39,825 nucleotides of DNA from a virus, in the IMG/VR virus record IMGVR_UViG_3300020165_000048, positions 1 through 39,825 of that record; one strand, 5' to 3'. The notes under the pieces were generated by a model, which made no database searches, was not told the DNA's origin, and worked only from the letters and a program-made list of their open reading frames with translations. Position numbers and translations under genes: made by a program. Positions 14,462-23,087 of this stretch are shown here, in pieces. Every line of letters starts with the position of its first letter. Position 1 is the first letter of the stretch.

Positions 14462-17400
14462 GTGTCGGAATCCATTGAAGACTTATTCAGCCGCTACCGT
14501 GGTAAGACCGGTTACGAAACGATTCAAGATGAATCTATGCAGCCGGAAACGCCCAAAGGCGTTGGGGAGACGTTTGACCGTGGATTCGGGGCGGGTGTTG
14601 AAGGTATTCGTACCGACACCGACTATTTTAAAGGGTTATTCAACACTGTAATAGGCGATGAAGAAGCGGCTGCCAAAAACATTGCAGACGCTAGGCAGCG
14701 CGAAGAGCGCGCAGCTGGTCAGTTTGGCGAGCTAGAAACGTTTGGGGAGTTTGTAGATAACCCTACTTTCGGCGGGTTTGTTTCTCAGGTCGCCAAGAAT
14801 GTCGGACAAGTTACCCCCTACTTAGGCACTACCATTACTGGTGGCCTCGGTGGCGCAGCAGTCACTGGACTAGCGAAAGTTGGTCTAACCACAGGCGGCA
14901 AGCAAGTCACAAAACGTCTCGTTAAAGATGCCTTTGAAAAGAAACTCAAGGGCGAAGCCATGCCCGAGGAAGAGCGCGTCCTAGCGGTCGCATATCGACT
15001 CGCTCAGCGCAACAACCCTGGTAAAAAGCTGTCGCTGAGAGGCGGCGCTCTAGCTGGCATGTTCGGCCAAGAATACGGCAGCATGGCTGGATCAAACTTT
15101 GGTGAGAACCTCGACTACCTAGACCAAGACGAAGCAGCGTTGCGTGCAGCTGGTCTTGCAATTCCGCAAGCACTGATTGGTATTGGAGGCGAGGCGCTCT
15201 TAACCAGAATGCTAATGAAGGATCTAGGTGCAATAGCTGCGAAGCGCTCAACTAAAGATGGATCAGCGTTTAGCGAGTTTGCAAAAACCCTGGGTAAGAA
15301 TACCGTTCGCGGCGGCGCTACAGAAGGTTTAGCTGAAGTTGGCCAAGAAGGTTTCGGTGTAGCTAACCGCTTTTCTATGGATGACGAATACACGCAGCAA
15401 GACGCCGCCCTTCGTATTGGAGAGTCAGCGTTTGCTGGATTCTTTGGCGGTGCGGGTATTTCTGGTGCTGGCAGCGTAGCGACTGGATCGCTTCGTGGTG
15501 CTGGTAACATCATGGGCAAAGCGAAAGATTTCATCGAGCAAGCCCGTCAGCAGCAAGTTGATAACCAGATCGACGCAGAGCAGTACGGCACTGACTCTAT
15601 GGGTTATACCACCCCCGAACCACGGAGCTCGGTCAACGCACAACTACGCGCAGCCCTCGATACTTCTACCAACAGACACTCTGTCTGGGTCGAAGGCCCA
15701 ACTCCTGAATATGACGCCTCCCCCGATAGCACTAAGAAAGTGGATATCCAGGGCGAGACGTTCTACACCAGGTTCATTCCTGGTCGTGGCACCATCATTA
15801 CTAAGAACTTCGATATCGCTGAAGAAGTCGCAAAGTCAGAAGCCAGCGAGTCGTCACTAGCAGAGGCGCTGCAGTACAGCAGTGTCAAGCCGAATGATAG
15901 TGATATCGCTATTGAGGCACTGGATCGTGGCGGCAACGTTGTATGGCAGCAGGCCACCAACGAGGAAGGTGTTCCTGGTGCCATGACAGCAGCTGGTAAG
16001 CAGGTGCCCGAAGGTGGATCTATCCGCCGAGTCTCAATCAAAGAAGCGTTAGAGAACCGTAAGAAACTCTTTGAAAACGAGCAAGGCCCACAGGTCCGCA
16101 ACATCGACCAAGAGAGTTTCGCTGAGATGGGCGCACCAGTAGAGCTGAACATTGGTAGGCAAGAGACCTACAAGCCTCGAGACCCTGAGCAATTATTTGA
16201 TACAACTCGTGAAGCTCGCGATGAGTTTGCTGCAGAGTTCGCTGAACTCGACCAGGAAGAACTGGGTAAAGGTCAGTTTGATGGCCTGAGTTTTGGCGCT
16301 AACAGTCCCTTCGCAACTATGTCTGACGCCTTCATGCGAGCGGCTGTCCAAGCCAAGCGCGATGCTGGCGACAACAGTGTGTTTTTTAAGCTAAACGATG
16401 ATAAGTCTTGGTCGCTTATGCAGACCAAAAGCCCCGAAGCAGATCTATATGGGCTTGATACTCGCTCGGATTTAGAAATAGATCCAGAGATAGATGCGGA
16501 GATCGATCGAGAGGCTGAGGCGGCGGGCGTTGCCACAGAGCGTTTGGATAATAGAAGCTCCTCCCCTATTACGTTTATTAAGAGCGCAATCAGCAAAGCT
16601 AAAGAAAGCCGTTATGCGCGTCAAAAAAAGGTCAAAGGACAGTGGGTAGACAAGACTAAAGAAGAAATAGTCACTGTAGATGGGGCCGCTGTTAACTTGA
16701 CTGACCTAGTGAAAGAAGGTCAGCGGCTCTTTTCAATTGAGCAAAAAACTAACTTCACAGAAGGTGGGCCTCAAACAGCCCAGCGCAATGGCCTGTTCCA
16801 GGCTATCGGATCATTGATTGAACAGGGATATGAGATTCGCATCGGTGGGTACGATATCCGCTCTAAAGACCTTAAAGATATTAGTGAGCTGAGTAGCCTC
16901 ATAGCCCGCGAAGAGGCTGACATAGCGAAAGCAGCTTTAGAGTTTGACATCGATCCTAACGATCCAAATTTGTCAGGGCGACTTGCGGAGTATGAACGGG
17001 CGCTCTCCCAGATTGATGAGACGGCTGCGCAGACAAACTCTCCCCTTGACCGGTTGAAGCGCGAGCGTAAAGCCTGGACTAAAAAATATATTGAATATCA
17101 GAAGGCTAAAGACAGGGGTGACACGAGTGTCGAGTTCCCTGAAAAGACTCCATTACTAGCCTTAATGGACGTTGAAGCAGGCACTGCTAGCGGAGGGAAT
17201 GTAACTCTAGGTAAGTTACTAAATATAACCCCCGCCGAACCAGCACCAAGAGACGCGACCTATCAGCTGACAAACGAGGATGGTTTTGTTGTTTTTGAAG
17301 GCAACAAGCAGCAAGTACAAGAACGAATTGAGAGTGACGGACAGCCTTACAGAATCACTAAGAATGGCGAAGTTCTGGGAGTTGATGAGGATGGCGTTGA

Positions 17401-20287
17401 AGAGTTTGCAGGCGAGCGAAATGTCGGATTTAACGAGCGCAACGAAGATCCCGTTGATCAAGGCCCAGTAGCAGATAGAGGCGAAGAACAAACTAGACCA
17501 ATTGGTTTTTCGGAGGATACAGAATCCGCTAACCCTGATTACACGTTTGAGCCTGACCAGGAGAACGTTGGCGACCTAGCGCAAATTGGGCTTAAAGAAG
17601 GAACGATTGGCAAGCGCGTTGCAGACATAGCGCGGCGAACTCTGCGGTTAAACAACCCTGTATCAGTTATATCTATTAAAGAATTGCTGGCCCAGGATAC
17701 CTCTGCTTATTTTGACAACGAAAATGTCGCTTCCTATGTGAAGCAGATTGCCGAAGACCTTCGCGACAACCCACAAGGCGGCGGGCGGTATATAGGTTTC
17801 GGCGATGCACACATCATCCTAGTCGACCCCGACGCAGGTAAGAATGAGCTTGATACCGCTATAGTGGTCGCACATGAACTAGGGCATGCCCTGTTTAAAG
17901 AGCAGCTATCCTCTACCCTGCAGAATCCCTCTCTGTACAACCGACTCTTTGATGCATATCAAATAGCACGCGGCGCCGATGATGCACCTGCTGCTTACAA
18001 GGGTAAAAGAGGTTTTGAAGAATGGTATGCAGACCAGACGGCCAATTGGGCCATAGGTGAATACACCAAGAACAGAAAGAAAGGTCTTATAGGCGCGCAC
18101 TTCCAAAAAGTAGCACGGGCACTCAAGTCTTTTTACAACGCATTCTCGAAAGAAATGAAGCAGCGCTTCGGTCAAGACACTTACTCTCCAGAGTTCCGTG
18201 GGTACATGGACGAGGTGATGAAAACGCGTAAGGCAGGCGATGTCCGTTCTGGGGCGCGCAATGCCACGATGGAACAGAAGGTGATAGTGAGAAAGATGGC
18301 GGAAGTCATCGAGAAGCAAAGCCCAGGGCTTTCTAACGCCATCACTAGAAAAGTACAGGAGATAATTCGTAGCGACGGGTTTACTCCTATCTACAACTTC
18401 GTTGTCACAGCAGACACTCGACTCCGAAAGATCGGCGGTAACAAGCTAGCAGATCTGTTCTACGGGCGGTCTCAGCAAGCTAAAGGACAAGGACGCAACA
18501 AGCTAGGCTTCCTCAAGACAGCCATGCTCGAAGGTAATGCACGCTTCAGTCAGCTTGAAGATATGGTGGATGGCAAGCTGGACTCACCAGAAGTCCAGGA
18601 GTCAATCCGCATAGCGTTTACCAGCACTCCTACGCGCGATCTTACCGACGCTAATGCGATAGCTGTACGCCAGTGGTTTGATAAGTTCTATGACGAGTAC
18701 ATTGAGCCATCTAACACAGACGTAGGTCGCCAACGTGACTACGCTCCTGTTGTCCTCAAGCTATCTGCAATCGACCAAGATCCTGCTGGCCTGGTTGCGC
18801 TGCTTATGGAAGCAGACCCCGAGGCTAAAGAGTCTGACATTAGGAGCGCTGTACAACGGTTGGTCAACTACCAACAGGTTGTAATGGATGAGGGGCCAAT
18901 CTCTATCGAAGAGACTAACCCTGCTCAGTCAGCAGAAAAGGCTATCCAGCTTACGAAGAAGGTAGATAGAGAGAAGCTGCAAGAAGCTGGTTTCCTTGAA
19001 GACCCTGATATTGCGCTAATGCGTTATATCAGCAACATGGTCAAGCGCGTTGAATGGAACCGAAACACTAAAGACGATTTCGGCAACAGTATCTATGAGG
19101 AAGAGCTGCGTAAGCTTGATCCAAAAGCTCGGGCAGAAGCAGAAAAGATCGTCCACAAGTACTTGGGATACCAGGACGCCCCGCTAGGACCAATGTGGCG
19201 AGCGATTAACAGCTGGGGCTCGATCTTACAAATTTTTGCAATCTTGCCTCTCGCTGTATTGGGCTCGATACCAGAACTAGCTGGGCCTGTAATTGCGAGT
19301 AAAGAGTTTGGCTCTGTTACCACGGGTATGAAAGAGATTGTAAACACTATCCGTAATCGTGATGAGGCTCGAGTGCTTGCTCGCGACTTAGGTGTCGTTA
19401 CTAGTCAGTCAGTCGCCAACGTCATGATGTCACAGGCAGAACTAGACTACATGAGCACTAATGCGCGTAAGGTTGCCGATGGGTTCTTCCGATTTACCCT
19501 CCTCGATACCTACACTAAATTTACCCGAGAGTTTGCGTCGAACATGGGCGTTAGGTTCCTAGAGAACCACAGTAACTCAGAGACAGCTGGCCCGTTTTCA
19601 AAGCGATACCTACAAGAACTAGGTGTTACTGCTGAAGAAGTACAGGTCTGGTCAAAAAGTAACCAGGACTTCAGTACACCCGAGGGCAAAAAGGTACGTA
19701 TGGCTCTGCAGCGGTTTGTAGAGTCATCGACACTGCGGCCAAACTCTGCGGAGCGGCCTCTTTGGGCATCTGACCCACGCTGGGCACTTGTTTGGCAGTT
19801 AAAAGGATTTGTTTTCTCTTACGGCAAAGTCATGCTCGCAGGCGCGAAGCGCGAATCACTAGCCAGGTTGGAAGGAGCATCTGCAAAAGATGTTAATACC
19901 TACGCTGCTATGACTGGCGCGGCTGGCGTGTTTGCCCTAATGGGTATAGCGACTATGCCACTGGCGATGGTGGGTATGGAGCTGCGTGAGTACGCTAAGT
20001 TTGGTTTAGCCTGGGCAATTCCTGGTATTGATCACGAAGCTAAGAATTACTTTAGAACCGACGATATGAGCTGGGGCACCTACATGGGCGCTGCCTTTGA
20101 CAGAGGGTTTGCTATGGGCCCGTTCACTATCGCGCGCCAGGCTATGCAAGCCGCCGATTGGGGCCGTGGTGTCACTGGCGCGGCGGCTGTTGTTCTTGGC
20201 CCCACTGCCGAGACTGTAGACAGAATATTTTCTGACGGATTCCCGAGCACATTTGAAAACCGCATACTACCTACAGGATTACTCTGA
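14462..20287 (+). CDS. Giant ejection protein with HExxH metalloprotease motif
   Basis: This 1,941-residue protein, read from GTG 14462 two bases after the previous stop, holds the place of the largest internal virion protein (T7 gp16). Residues 80-345 contain Gly/Ala-rich membrane-like segments (TPYLGTTITGGLGGAAVTGLA, FAGFFGGAGISGAG). A zinc-protease motif HELGH is at 1138-1142 (in AIVVAHELGHALF), with a probable third ligand and helix at E1186/E1187 (FEEWYADQTANWA), as in ImmA/IrrE-like peptidases. The C-terminal third has further hydrophobic helices (FAILPLAVLGSIPELAGPVI, GAAGVFALMGIATMPLAMVG). It resembles the large polyvalent proteins of phages, which are delivered with the DNA. Membrane insertion plus proteolysis of cell-wall or host protein is inferred. 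No transglycosylase motif was seen. Confidence 0.72.
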   Translation: MSESIEDLFSRYRGKTGYETIQDESMQPETPKGVGETFDRGFGAGVEGIRTDTDYFKGLFNTVIGDEEAAAKNIADARQREERAAGQFGELETFGEFVDNPTFGGFVSQVAKNVGQVTPYLGTTITGGLGGAAVTGLAKVGLTTGGKQVTKRLVKDAFEKKLKGEAMPEEERVLAVAYRLAQRNNPGKKLSLRGGALAGMFGQEYGSMAGSNFGENLDYLDQDEAALRAAGLAIPQALIGIGGEALLTRMLMKDLGAIAAKRSTKDGSAFSEFAKTLGKNTVRGGATEGLAEVGQEGFGVANRFSMDDEYTQQDAALRIGESAFAGFFGGAGISGAGSVATGSLRGAGNIMGKAKDFIEQARQQQVDNQIDAEQYGTDSMGYTTPEPRSSVNAQLRAALDTSTNRHSVWVEGPTPEYDASPDSTKKVDIQGETFYTRFIPGRGTIITKNFDIAEEVAKSEASESSLAEALQYSSVKPNDSDIAIEALDRGGNVVWQQATNEEGVPGAMTAAGKQVPEGGSIRRVSIKEALENRKKLFENEQGPQVRNIDQESFAEMGAPVELNIGRQETYKPRDPEQLFDTTREARDEFAAEFAELDQEELGKGQFDGLSFGANSPFATMSDAFMRAAVQAKRDAGDNSVFFKLNDDKSWSLMQTKSPEADLYGLDTRSDLEIDPEIDAEIDREAEAAGVATERLDNRSSSPITFIKSAISKAKESRYARQKKVKGQWVDKTKEEIVTVDGAAVNLTDLVKEGQRLFSIEQKTNFTEGGPQTAQRNGLFQAIGSLIEQGYEIRIGGYDIRSKDLKDISELSSLIAREEADIAKAALEFDIDPNDPNLSGRLAEYERALSQIDETAAQTNSPLDRLKRERKAWTKKYIEYQKAKDRGDTSVEFPEKTPLLALMDVEAGTASGGNVTLGKLLNITPAEPAPRDATYQLTNEDGFVVFEGNKQQVQERIESDGQPYRITKNGEVLGVDEDGVEEFAGERNVGFNERNEDPVDQGPVADRGEEQTRPIGFSEDTESANPDYTFEPDQENVGDLAQIGLKEGTIGKRVADIARRTLRLNNPVSVISIKELLAQDTSAYFDNENVASYVKQIAEDLRDNPQGGGRYIGFGDAHIILVDPDAGKNELDTAIVVAHELGHALFKEQLSSTLQNPSLYNRLFDAYQIARGADDAPAAYKGKRGFEEWYADQTANWAIGEYTKNRKKGLIGAHFQKVARALKSFYNAFSKEMKQRFGQDTYSPEFRGYMDEVMKTRKAGDVRSGARNATMEQKVIVRKMAEVIEKQSPGLSNAITRKVQEIIRSDGFTPIYNFVVTADTRLRKIGGNKLADLFYGRSQQAKGQGRNKLGFLKTAMLEGNARFSQLEDMVDGKLDSPEVQESIRIAFTSTPTRDLTDANAIAVRQWFDKFYDEYIEPSNTDVGRQRDYAPVVLKLSAIDQDPAGLVALLMEADPEAKESDIRSAVQRLVNYQQVVMDEGPISIEETNPAQSAEKAIQLTKKVDREKLQEAGFLEDPDIALMRYISNMVKRVEWNRNTKDDFGNSIYEEELRKLDPKARAEAEKIVHKYLGYQDAPLGPMWRAINSWGSILQIFAILPLAVLGSIPELAGPVIASKEFGSVTTGMKEIVNTIRNRDEARVLARDLGVVTSQSVANVMMSQAELDYMSTNARKVADGFFRFTLLDTYTKFTREFASNMGVRFLENHSNSETAGPFSKRYLQELGVTAEEVQVWSKSNQDFSTPEGKKVRMALQRFVESSTLRPNSAERPLWASDPRWALVWQLKGFVFSYGKVMLAGAKRESLARLEGASAKDVNTYAAMTGAAGVFALMGIATMPLAMVGMELREYAKFGLAWAIPGIDHEAKNYFRTDDMSWGTYMGAAFDRGFAMGPFTIARQAMQAADWGRGVTGAAAVVLGPTAETVDRIFSDGFPSTFENRILPTGLL

Positions 20288-20664
20288 TGAGCATCTTTAC
20301 CGCGCTACTTGGACCTGTTGCAGATTTAGGCAAGACGTATCTCAGCAACAGGGCTGAAGAAAAACAGGCTAAGCACCAAGCCAAAATGAACGTCATCCAG
20401 AACGATGCTGATTGGGAAGCCAAGATGGTTGATGCATCTGCGTCCTCGTGGAAAGACGAGTTCTGGACTATAATATTAGCTATACCAATATTCATGGTTG
20501 GCTATGCAATTATTGCTAATGACATGACAGTGGTAGAGCGCGTACAGCAGGCATTTTCAACGCTGAACGACCTGCCCGAGTGGTATCAATACCTTCTTTT
20601 TATCGCGATCTCGAGTTCATTTGGAATTAAGGGCGCATCGAAACTTATGGGGATGCGCAAATGA
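20287..20664 (+). CDS. Holin, 3TM (gene-transfer-release type)
   Basis: A 125-residue protein overlapping the preceding stop by one base (TGATG). After an amphipathic N-terminal region with basic and acidic residues come SSWKDEFWTIILAIPIFMVGYAIIA (first membrane helix), NDLPEWYQYLLFIAISSSFGIKGA (second) and a basic end. The WKDE-W...IP and P-WYQY...SFG elements match the Holin_3TMs family of phages and gene transfer agents. Holins make pores in the inner membrane that time lysis. The codons for ILAIPIF contain a near-copy of the 17-bp dyad (20474-20490). Confidence 0.8.
   Translation: MSIFTALLGPVADLGKTYLSNRAEEKQAKHQAKMNVIQNDADWEAKMVDASASSWKDEFWTIILAIPIFMVGYAIIANDMTVVERVQQAFSTLNDLPEWYQYLLFIAISSSFGIKGASKLMGMRK
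20474..20490. promoter_or_regulatory. Operator-like dyad, intragenic copy (one mismatch)
   Basis: TATTAG-CTATA-CCAATA. Over 21 bp it differs from copy 2 (7177-7193 plus flanks) at one position, including the same 5-bp spacer, although it lies within holin codons. There is no -35 match at the position used by copies 1 and 2. It may be a binding site inside the gene, or coincidence. Confidence 0.35.
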
Positions 20665-20942
20665 CCGACCCAGAAACAAATCGCCGGTTTGATCGTCTTG
20701 AAGTAAAGATCGACAAGCTGACCGAAGTACTCACCAGCGTAGCACGCGTCGAAGAGAAGCTGGTTGGTACTGACGCACGGCTGAAGCGGCATGAATTCCG
20801 ACTCGACGAAAACGAGAAGAAGATCGAGGAAGTAGCCGAGACGGCGTTAACTAACACAAACACGGCCAAAGTTGGCACAGCCATAGTCGCCTCTCTTTGG
20901 ACGGCGATTCTTGGCTACGTGGCATACTTATTTAGAGAATAA
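20661..20942 (+). CDS. Coiled-coil protein with C-terminal membrane anchor (lysis accessory)
   Basis: A 93-residue protein starting within the holin stop (ATGA overlap). Residues 1-60 form a charged coiled coil (RRFDRLEVKIDKLTEVLTSVARVEEKL, RHEFRLDENEKKIEEVAE), and residues 70-90 form one membrane helix (VGTAIVASLWTAILGYVAYLF). This is the layout of XhlA-like and related lysis accessory proteins that sit between holin and endolysin genes. It could modulate the holin or act as a one-part envelope protein. It lacks the lipobox or signal anchor at the N-terminus expected of a spanin. Confidence 0.62.
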   Translation: MTDPETNRRFDRLEVKIDKLTEVLTSVARVEEKLVGTDARLKRHEFRLDENEKKIEEVAETALTNTNTAKVGTAIVASLWTAILGYVAYLFRE

Positions 20943-20943
20943 T

Positions 20944-21294
20944 ATGACTGATTTTTTATACTTCAAGCTAGAAGATTTTGACTGCCAAGAGAGCGGGAAC
21001 AACCGCATGTCTGAGCAGTTCATACATAGCTTAGACCAGCTCAGGGGGGCTTGCGGCTTCCCGTTCTATGTGACCAGCGGTTATCGCGACCCAGAGCTTC
21101 ACAGCATCGAAAAAGCGAAAGAAAAGCCAGGCACGCATGCCCAGGGAATTGCCGCAGACATAGCAGTAAACGGCGGTGCCCAGCGACGCGCGATTGTTAA
21201 CCACGCCCTGGCGATGGGTATGTCTGTTGGTATAGCAAAGAACTTTGTGCATGTGGATGTAAGGAAGACCACACCAGTGCTTTGGTGTTATTAA
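20944..21294 (+). CDS. Endolysin, M15 family zinc peptidase
   Basis: This 116-residue enzyme cuts peptide cross-bridges of peptidoglycan. Seen: FYVTSGYRDPELH (SGYR at residues 45-48), GTHAQGIAADI with zinc ligands H65 and D72, and FVHVDV with H103 and D105, the HxxxxxxD...HxD set of the Peptidase_M15_3 family. ATG 20944, directly after the preceding stop, is chosen; extending to 20911 would add residues overlapping the previous gene. The N-terminus LYFKLEDFDCQESGNNRM is also typical. No signal peptide is present, so export depends on the holin. With the two preceding genes it forms a lysis cassette lying between internal protein and tail genes. Confidence 0.88.
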   Translation: MTDFLYFKLEDFDCQESGNNRMSEQFIHSLDQLRGACGFPFYVTSGYRDPELHSIEKAKEKPGTHAQGIAADIAVNGGAQRRAIVNHALAMGMSVGIAKNFVHVDVRKTTPVLWCY

Positions 21295-21298
21295 GAGG

Positions 21299-21327
21299 TG
21301 GAACATTATTAGTCGTACTAATATAAT
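21299..21327 (+). promoter_or_regulatory. Promoter for the tail block
   Basis: A perfect -10 TATAAT (21322-21327) lies 17 bp after TGGAAC (21299-21304), a weak -35. An alternative -10, TAATAT (21319-21324), keeps the offset seen at the other two dyads but has no good -35. AGATGAGCTC upstream of ATG 21351 provides a modest ribosome site. Confidence 0.55.
21307..21323. promoter_or_regulatory. 17-bp operator-like dyad, copy 3
   Basis: TATTAG-TCGTA-CTAATA, perfect 6-5-6 inverted repeat in the 56-bp gap between endolysin and tail genes. The arms are identical to copies 1 and 2 while the spacer differs, as expected when a protein reads only the arms. Confidence 0.65.
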
Positions 21328-21350
21328 AGCAAAAAGATGAGCTCACGATT

Positions 21351-23087
21351 ATGGCGTATTTCAAGGTACAGCAATTCAAAGGTATGGTTCCGGCGGTTAG
21401 CTCTAAACTTATCGCTGAGCAGTTTGCTGTAGACGCGAAAAACGCTGACTTTGCATCAGGCCAAGTCGGCCTACTGAACAGTGATAGTGAAATTCAGACG
21501 CTCTCTGGTGCAGTTCGTAAATCAATCTATCTTGACTCAAGTAACAACTGGTTTCAGTGGGACGACGCGAACGTAAGCGTCGTGGAAGGCCCAATACCTG
21601 ACGACACACAAGGCCGGTTGTATTGGAGCGGCGAAGATTACCCACGAGTTGGTACTGCAACTAGCATGATTAGCGGCGGTACTTACCCCGCGGTAAGTTA
21701 CAGGCTCGGCGTTCCAGCCCCGCCTAACGCACCTCAGCGTACCAAGACAGGCACCGCTGATGATACGCAAACGCCGAGCGACGTGTCTTACGTGTATACG
21801 TTTGTTACATCTCTCGGAGAAGAGGGGCCACCGAGCCCTCCAACTGCAGTAACGGAACTGACAGATGCTGAAAATGTAGACATCACAATGCCTACTGGTG
21901 ATCAGCCGAGCGGGGATTACTTCTTTTCAACAGGTGCTAAGAAACGCATTTATCGATCGAACTCAGGTTCGACTAACACTACGTTTCAGTTTGTCGGTGA
22001 AGTTAACTTCACAGCTACCACTTTCGCAGACACCCTGTCCTCATCTGAGCTGGGTGAGGTTCTACCCAGTGCTACTTGGATCGGCCCCCCAGATGATGAC
22101 AGTACACTGTACCCAAGTGGCCCGCTGCAAGGTTTAACCGCGTTAGCCAACGGTATGTTTGCAGGATTTAGTGGGAAGCGGTTATGTATAAGTGAGTCTT
22201 ACTTGCCGCACGCGTGGCCGATTGCGTACCGAATAACATTAGATGAAGAGATAATCGCGATCGCTACAACTGGAAGCGGGCTTGTATGCCTCACTAATGA
22301 GGCGACTTACTTTGTAGTAGGTTCAGATCCGTCAGCAATGTCTGCATCGAAGCTAGATATAGCGCAGGCATGTGTAAACAAAGACAGCGTCGTAGACATG
22401 GGTTCGTACGTTTTGTATGCGGGTCCAGACGGTCTTGTAGCGGTCTCTGGTGCAGAAGCTCGACTCGTTAGCGAGGGCCTGATTACACCTAAGCAGTGGA
22501 ATGCTGACTACTCACCTACAACGATAAAAGCGTTCAAACACGAAGAAACTTATGTCGCGTTTTACACCGATAACGGCGCTAACGAAGGTTGGATATACGA
22601 CCCTCGCTCTGAAGATACTTCTCTGATCAAACTCTCAACAGGCTCCCAGGAAATTGAAGGCGGTTATCAGGATCCTAGAGACGGTAGCCTTTACTACATC
22701 AGCGCAAACAAGATCCATAAATTTCAGGGCGATGCCACAACCTTCCGAGAGGCCGAGTGGAAATCAAAGGTTTTCGTTGCTGACAGACCTGTAGCGATGT
22801 CCTGGGTGGGCGTGGATTTTAGCACTGAGTCAGGCACTGGGGGAGTTATTGTCTCGGTGTATGCCGACGGCAATTTAATACTAAATACTAAATTCACCAC
22901 AAAAGCTACCGGCGGCTACACGTTGACGACTTTCGCCCCGAGCGGAATCGGGGATGTGACGCTCGCTGAGCCGATATGCAGACTTCCGGCAGTCACAGCA
23001 AAAGAATGGCAAGTCAAAGTAAAGGGCCGACGCTTCGTCGACTCTATTTGTATTGCTCAATCAATTGATGAGATCAAGAACGCATGA
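21351..23087 (+). CDS. Tail nozzle / hub-like protein
   Basis: A 578-residue beta-rich protein. The opening (FKVQQFKGMVPAVSSKLIAEQFAVDAKNADFASGQVGLL) is a pattern I associate with phage tail proteins that hold the place of tail tubular protein B or the P22 gp10 hub. Later segments (YVYTFVTSLGEEGPPSPPT, an FN3-like strand set; LTALANGMFAGFSGKRLCISESYLPHAWP; VVDMGSYVLYAGPDGLVAVSG; EGWIYDPR) suggest propeller blades with inserted domains. It would form the nozzle below the adaptors and carry the fibre encoded by the next gene, which starts 4 bp inside this one. The role is inferred from fold-like pattern and order. Confidence 0.66.
   Translation: MAYFKVQQFKGMVPAVSSKLIAEQFAVDAKNADFASGQVGLLNSDSEIQTLSGAVRKSIYLDSSNNWFQWDDANVSVVEGPIPDDTQGRLYWSGEDYPRVGTATSMISGGTYPAVSYRLGVPAPPNAPQRTKTGTADDTQTPSDVSYVYTFVTSLGEEGPPSPPTAVTELTDAENVDITMPTGDQPSGDYFFSTGAKKRIYRSNSGSTNTTFQFVGEVNFTATTFADTLSSSELGEVLPSATWIGPPDDDSTLYPSGPLQGLTALANGMFAGFSGKRLCISESYLPHAWPIAYRITLDEEIIAIATTGSGLVCLTNEATYFVVGSDPSAMSASKLDIAQACVNKDSVVDMGSYVLYAGPDGLVAVSGAEARLVSEGLITPKQWNADYSPTTIKAFKHEETYVAFYTDNGANEGWIYDPRSEDTSLIKLSTGSQEIEGGYQDPRDGSLYYISANKIHKFQGDATTFREAEWKSKVFVADRPVAMSWVGVDFSTESGTGGVIVSVYADGNLILNTKFTTKATGGYTLTTFAPSGIGDVTLAEPICRLPAVTAKEWQVKVKGRRFVDSICIAQSIDEIKNA

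Noticed and set aside
20661-20942. Unimolecular or two-part spanin.
   Set aside because: The membrane helix is at the C-terminus and there is no lipobox or second overlapping frame of Rz1 type that I could support.
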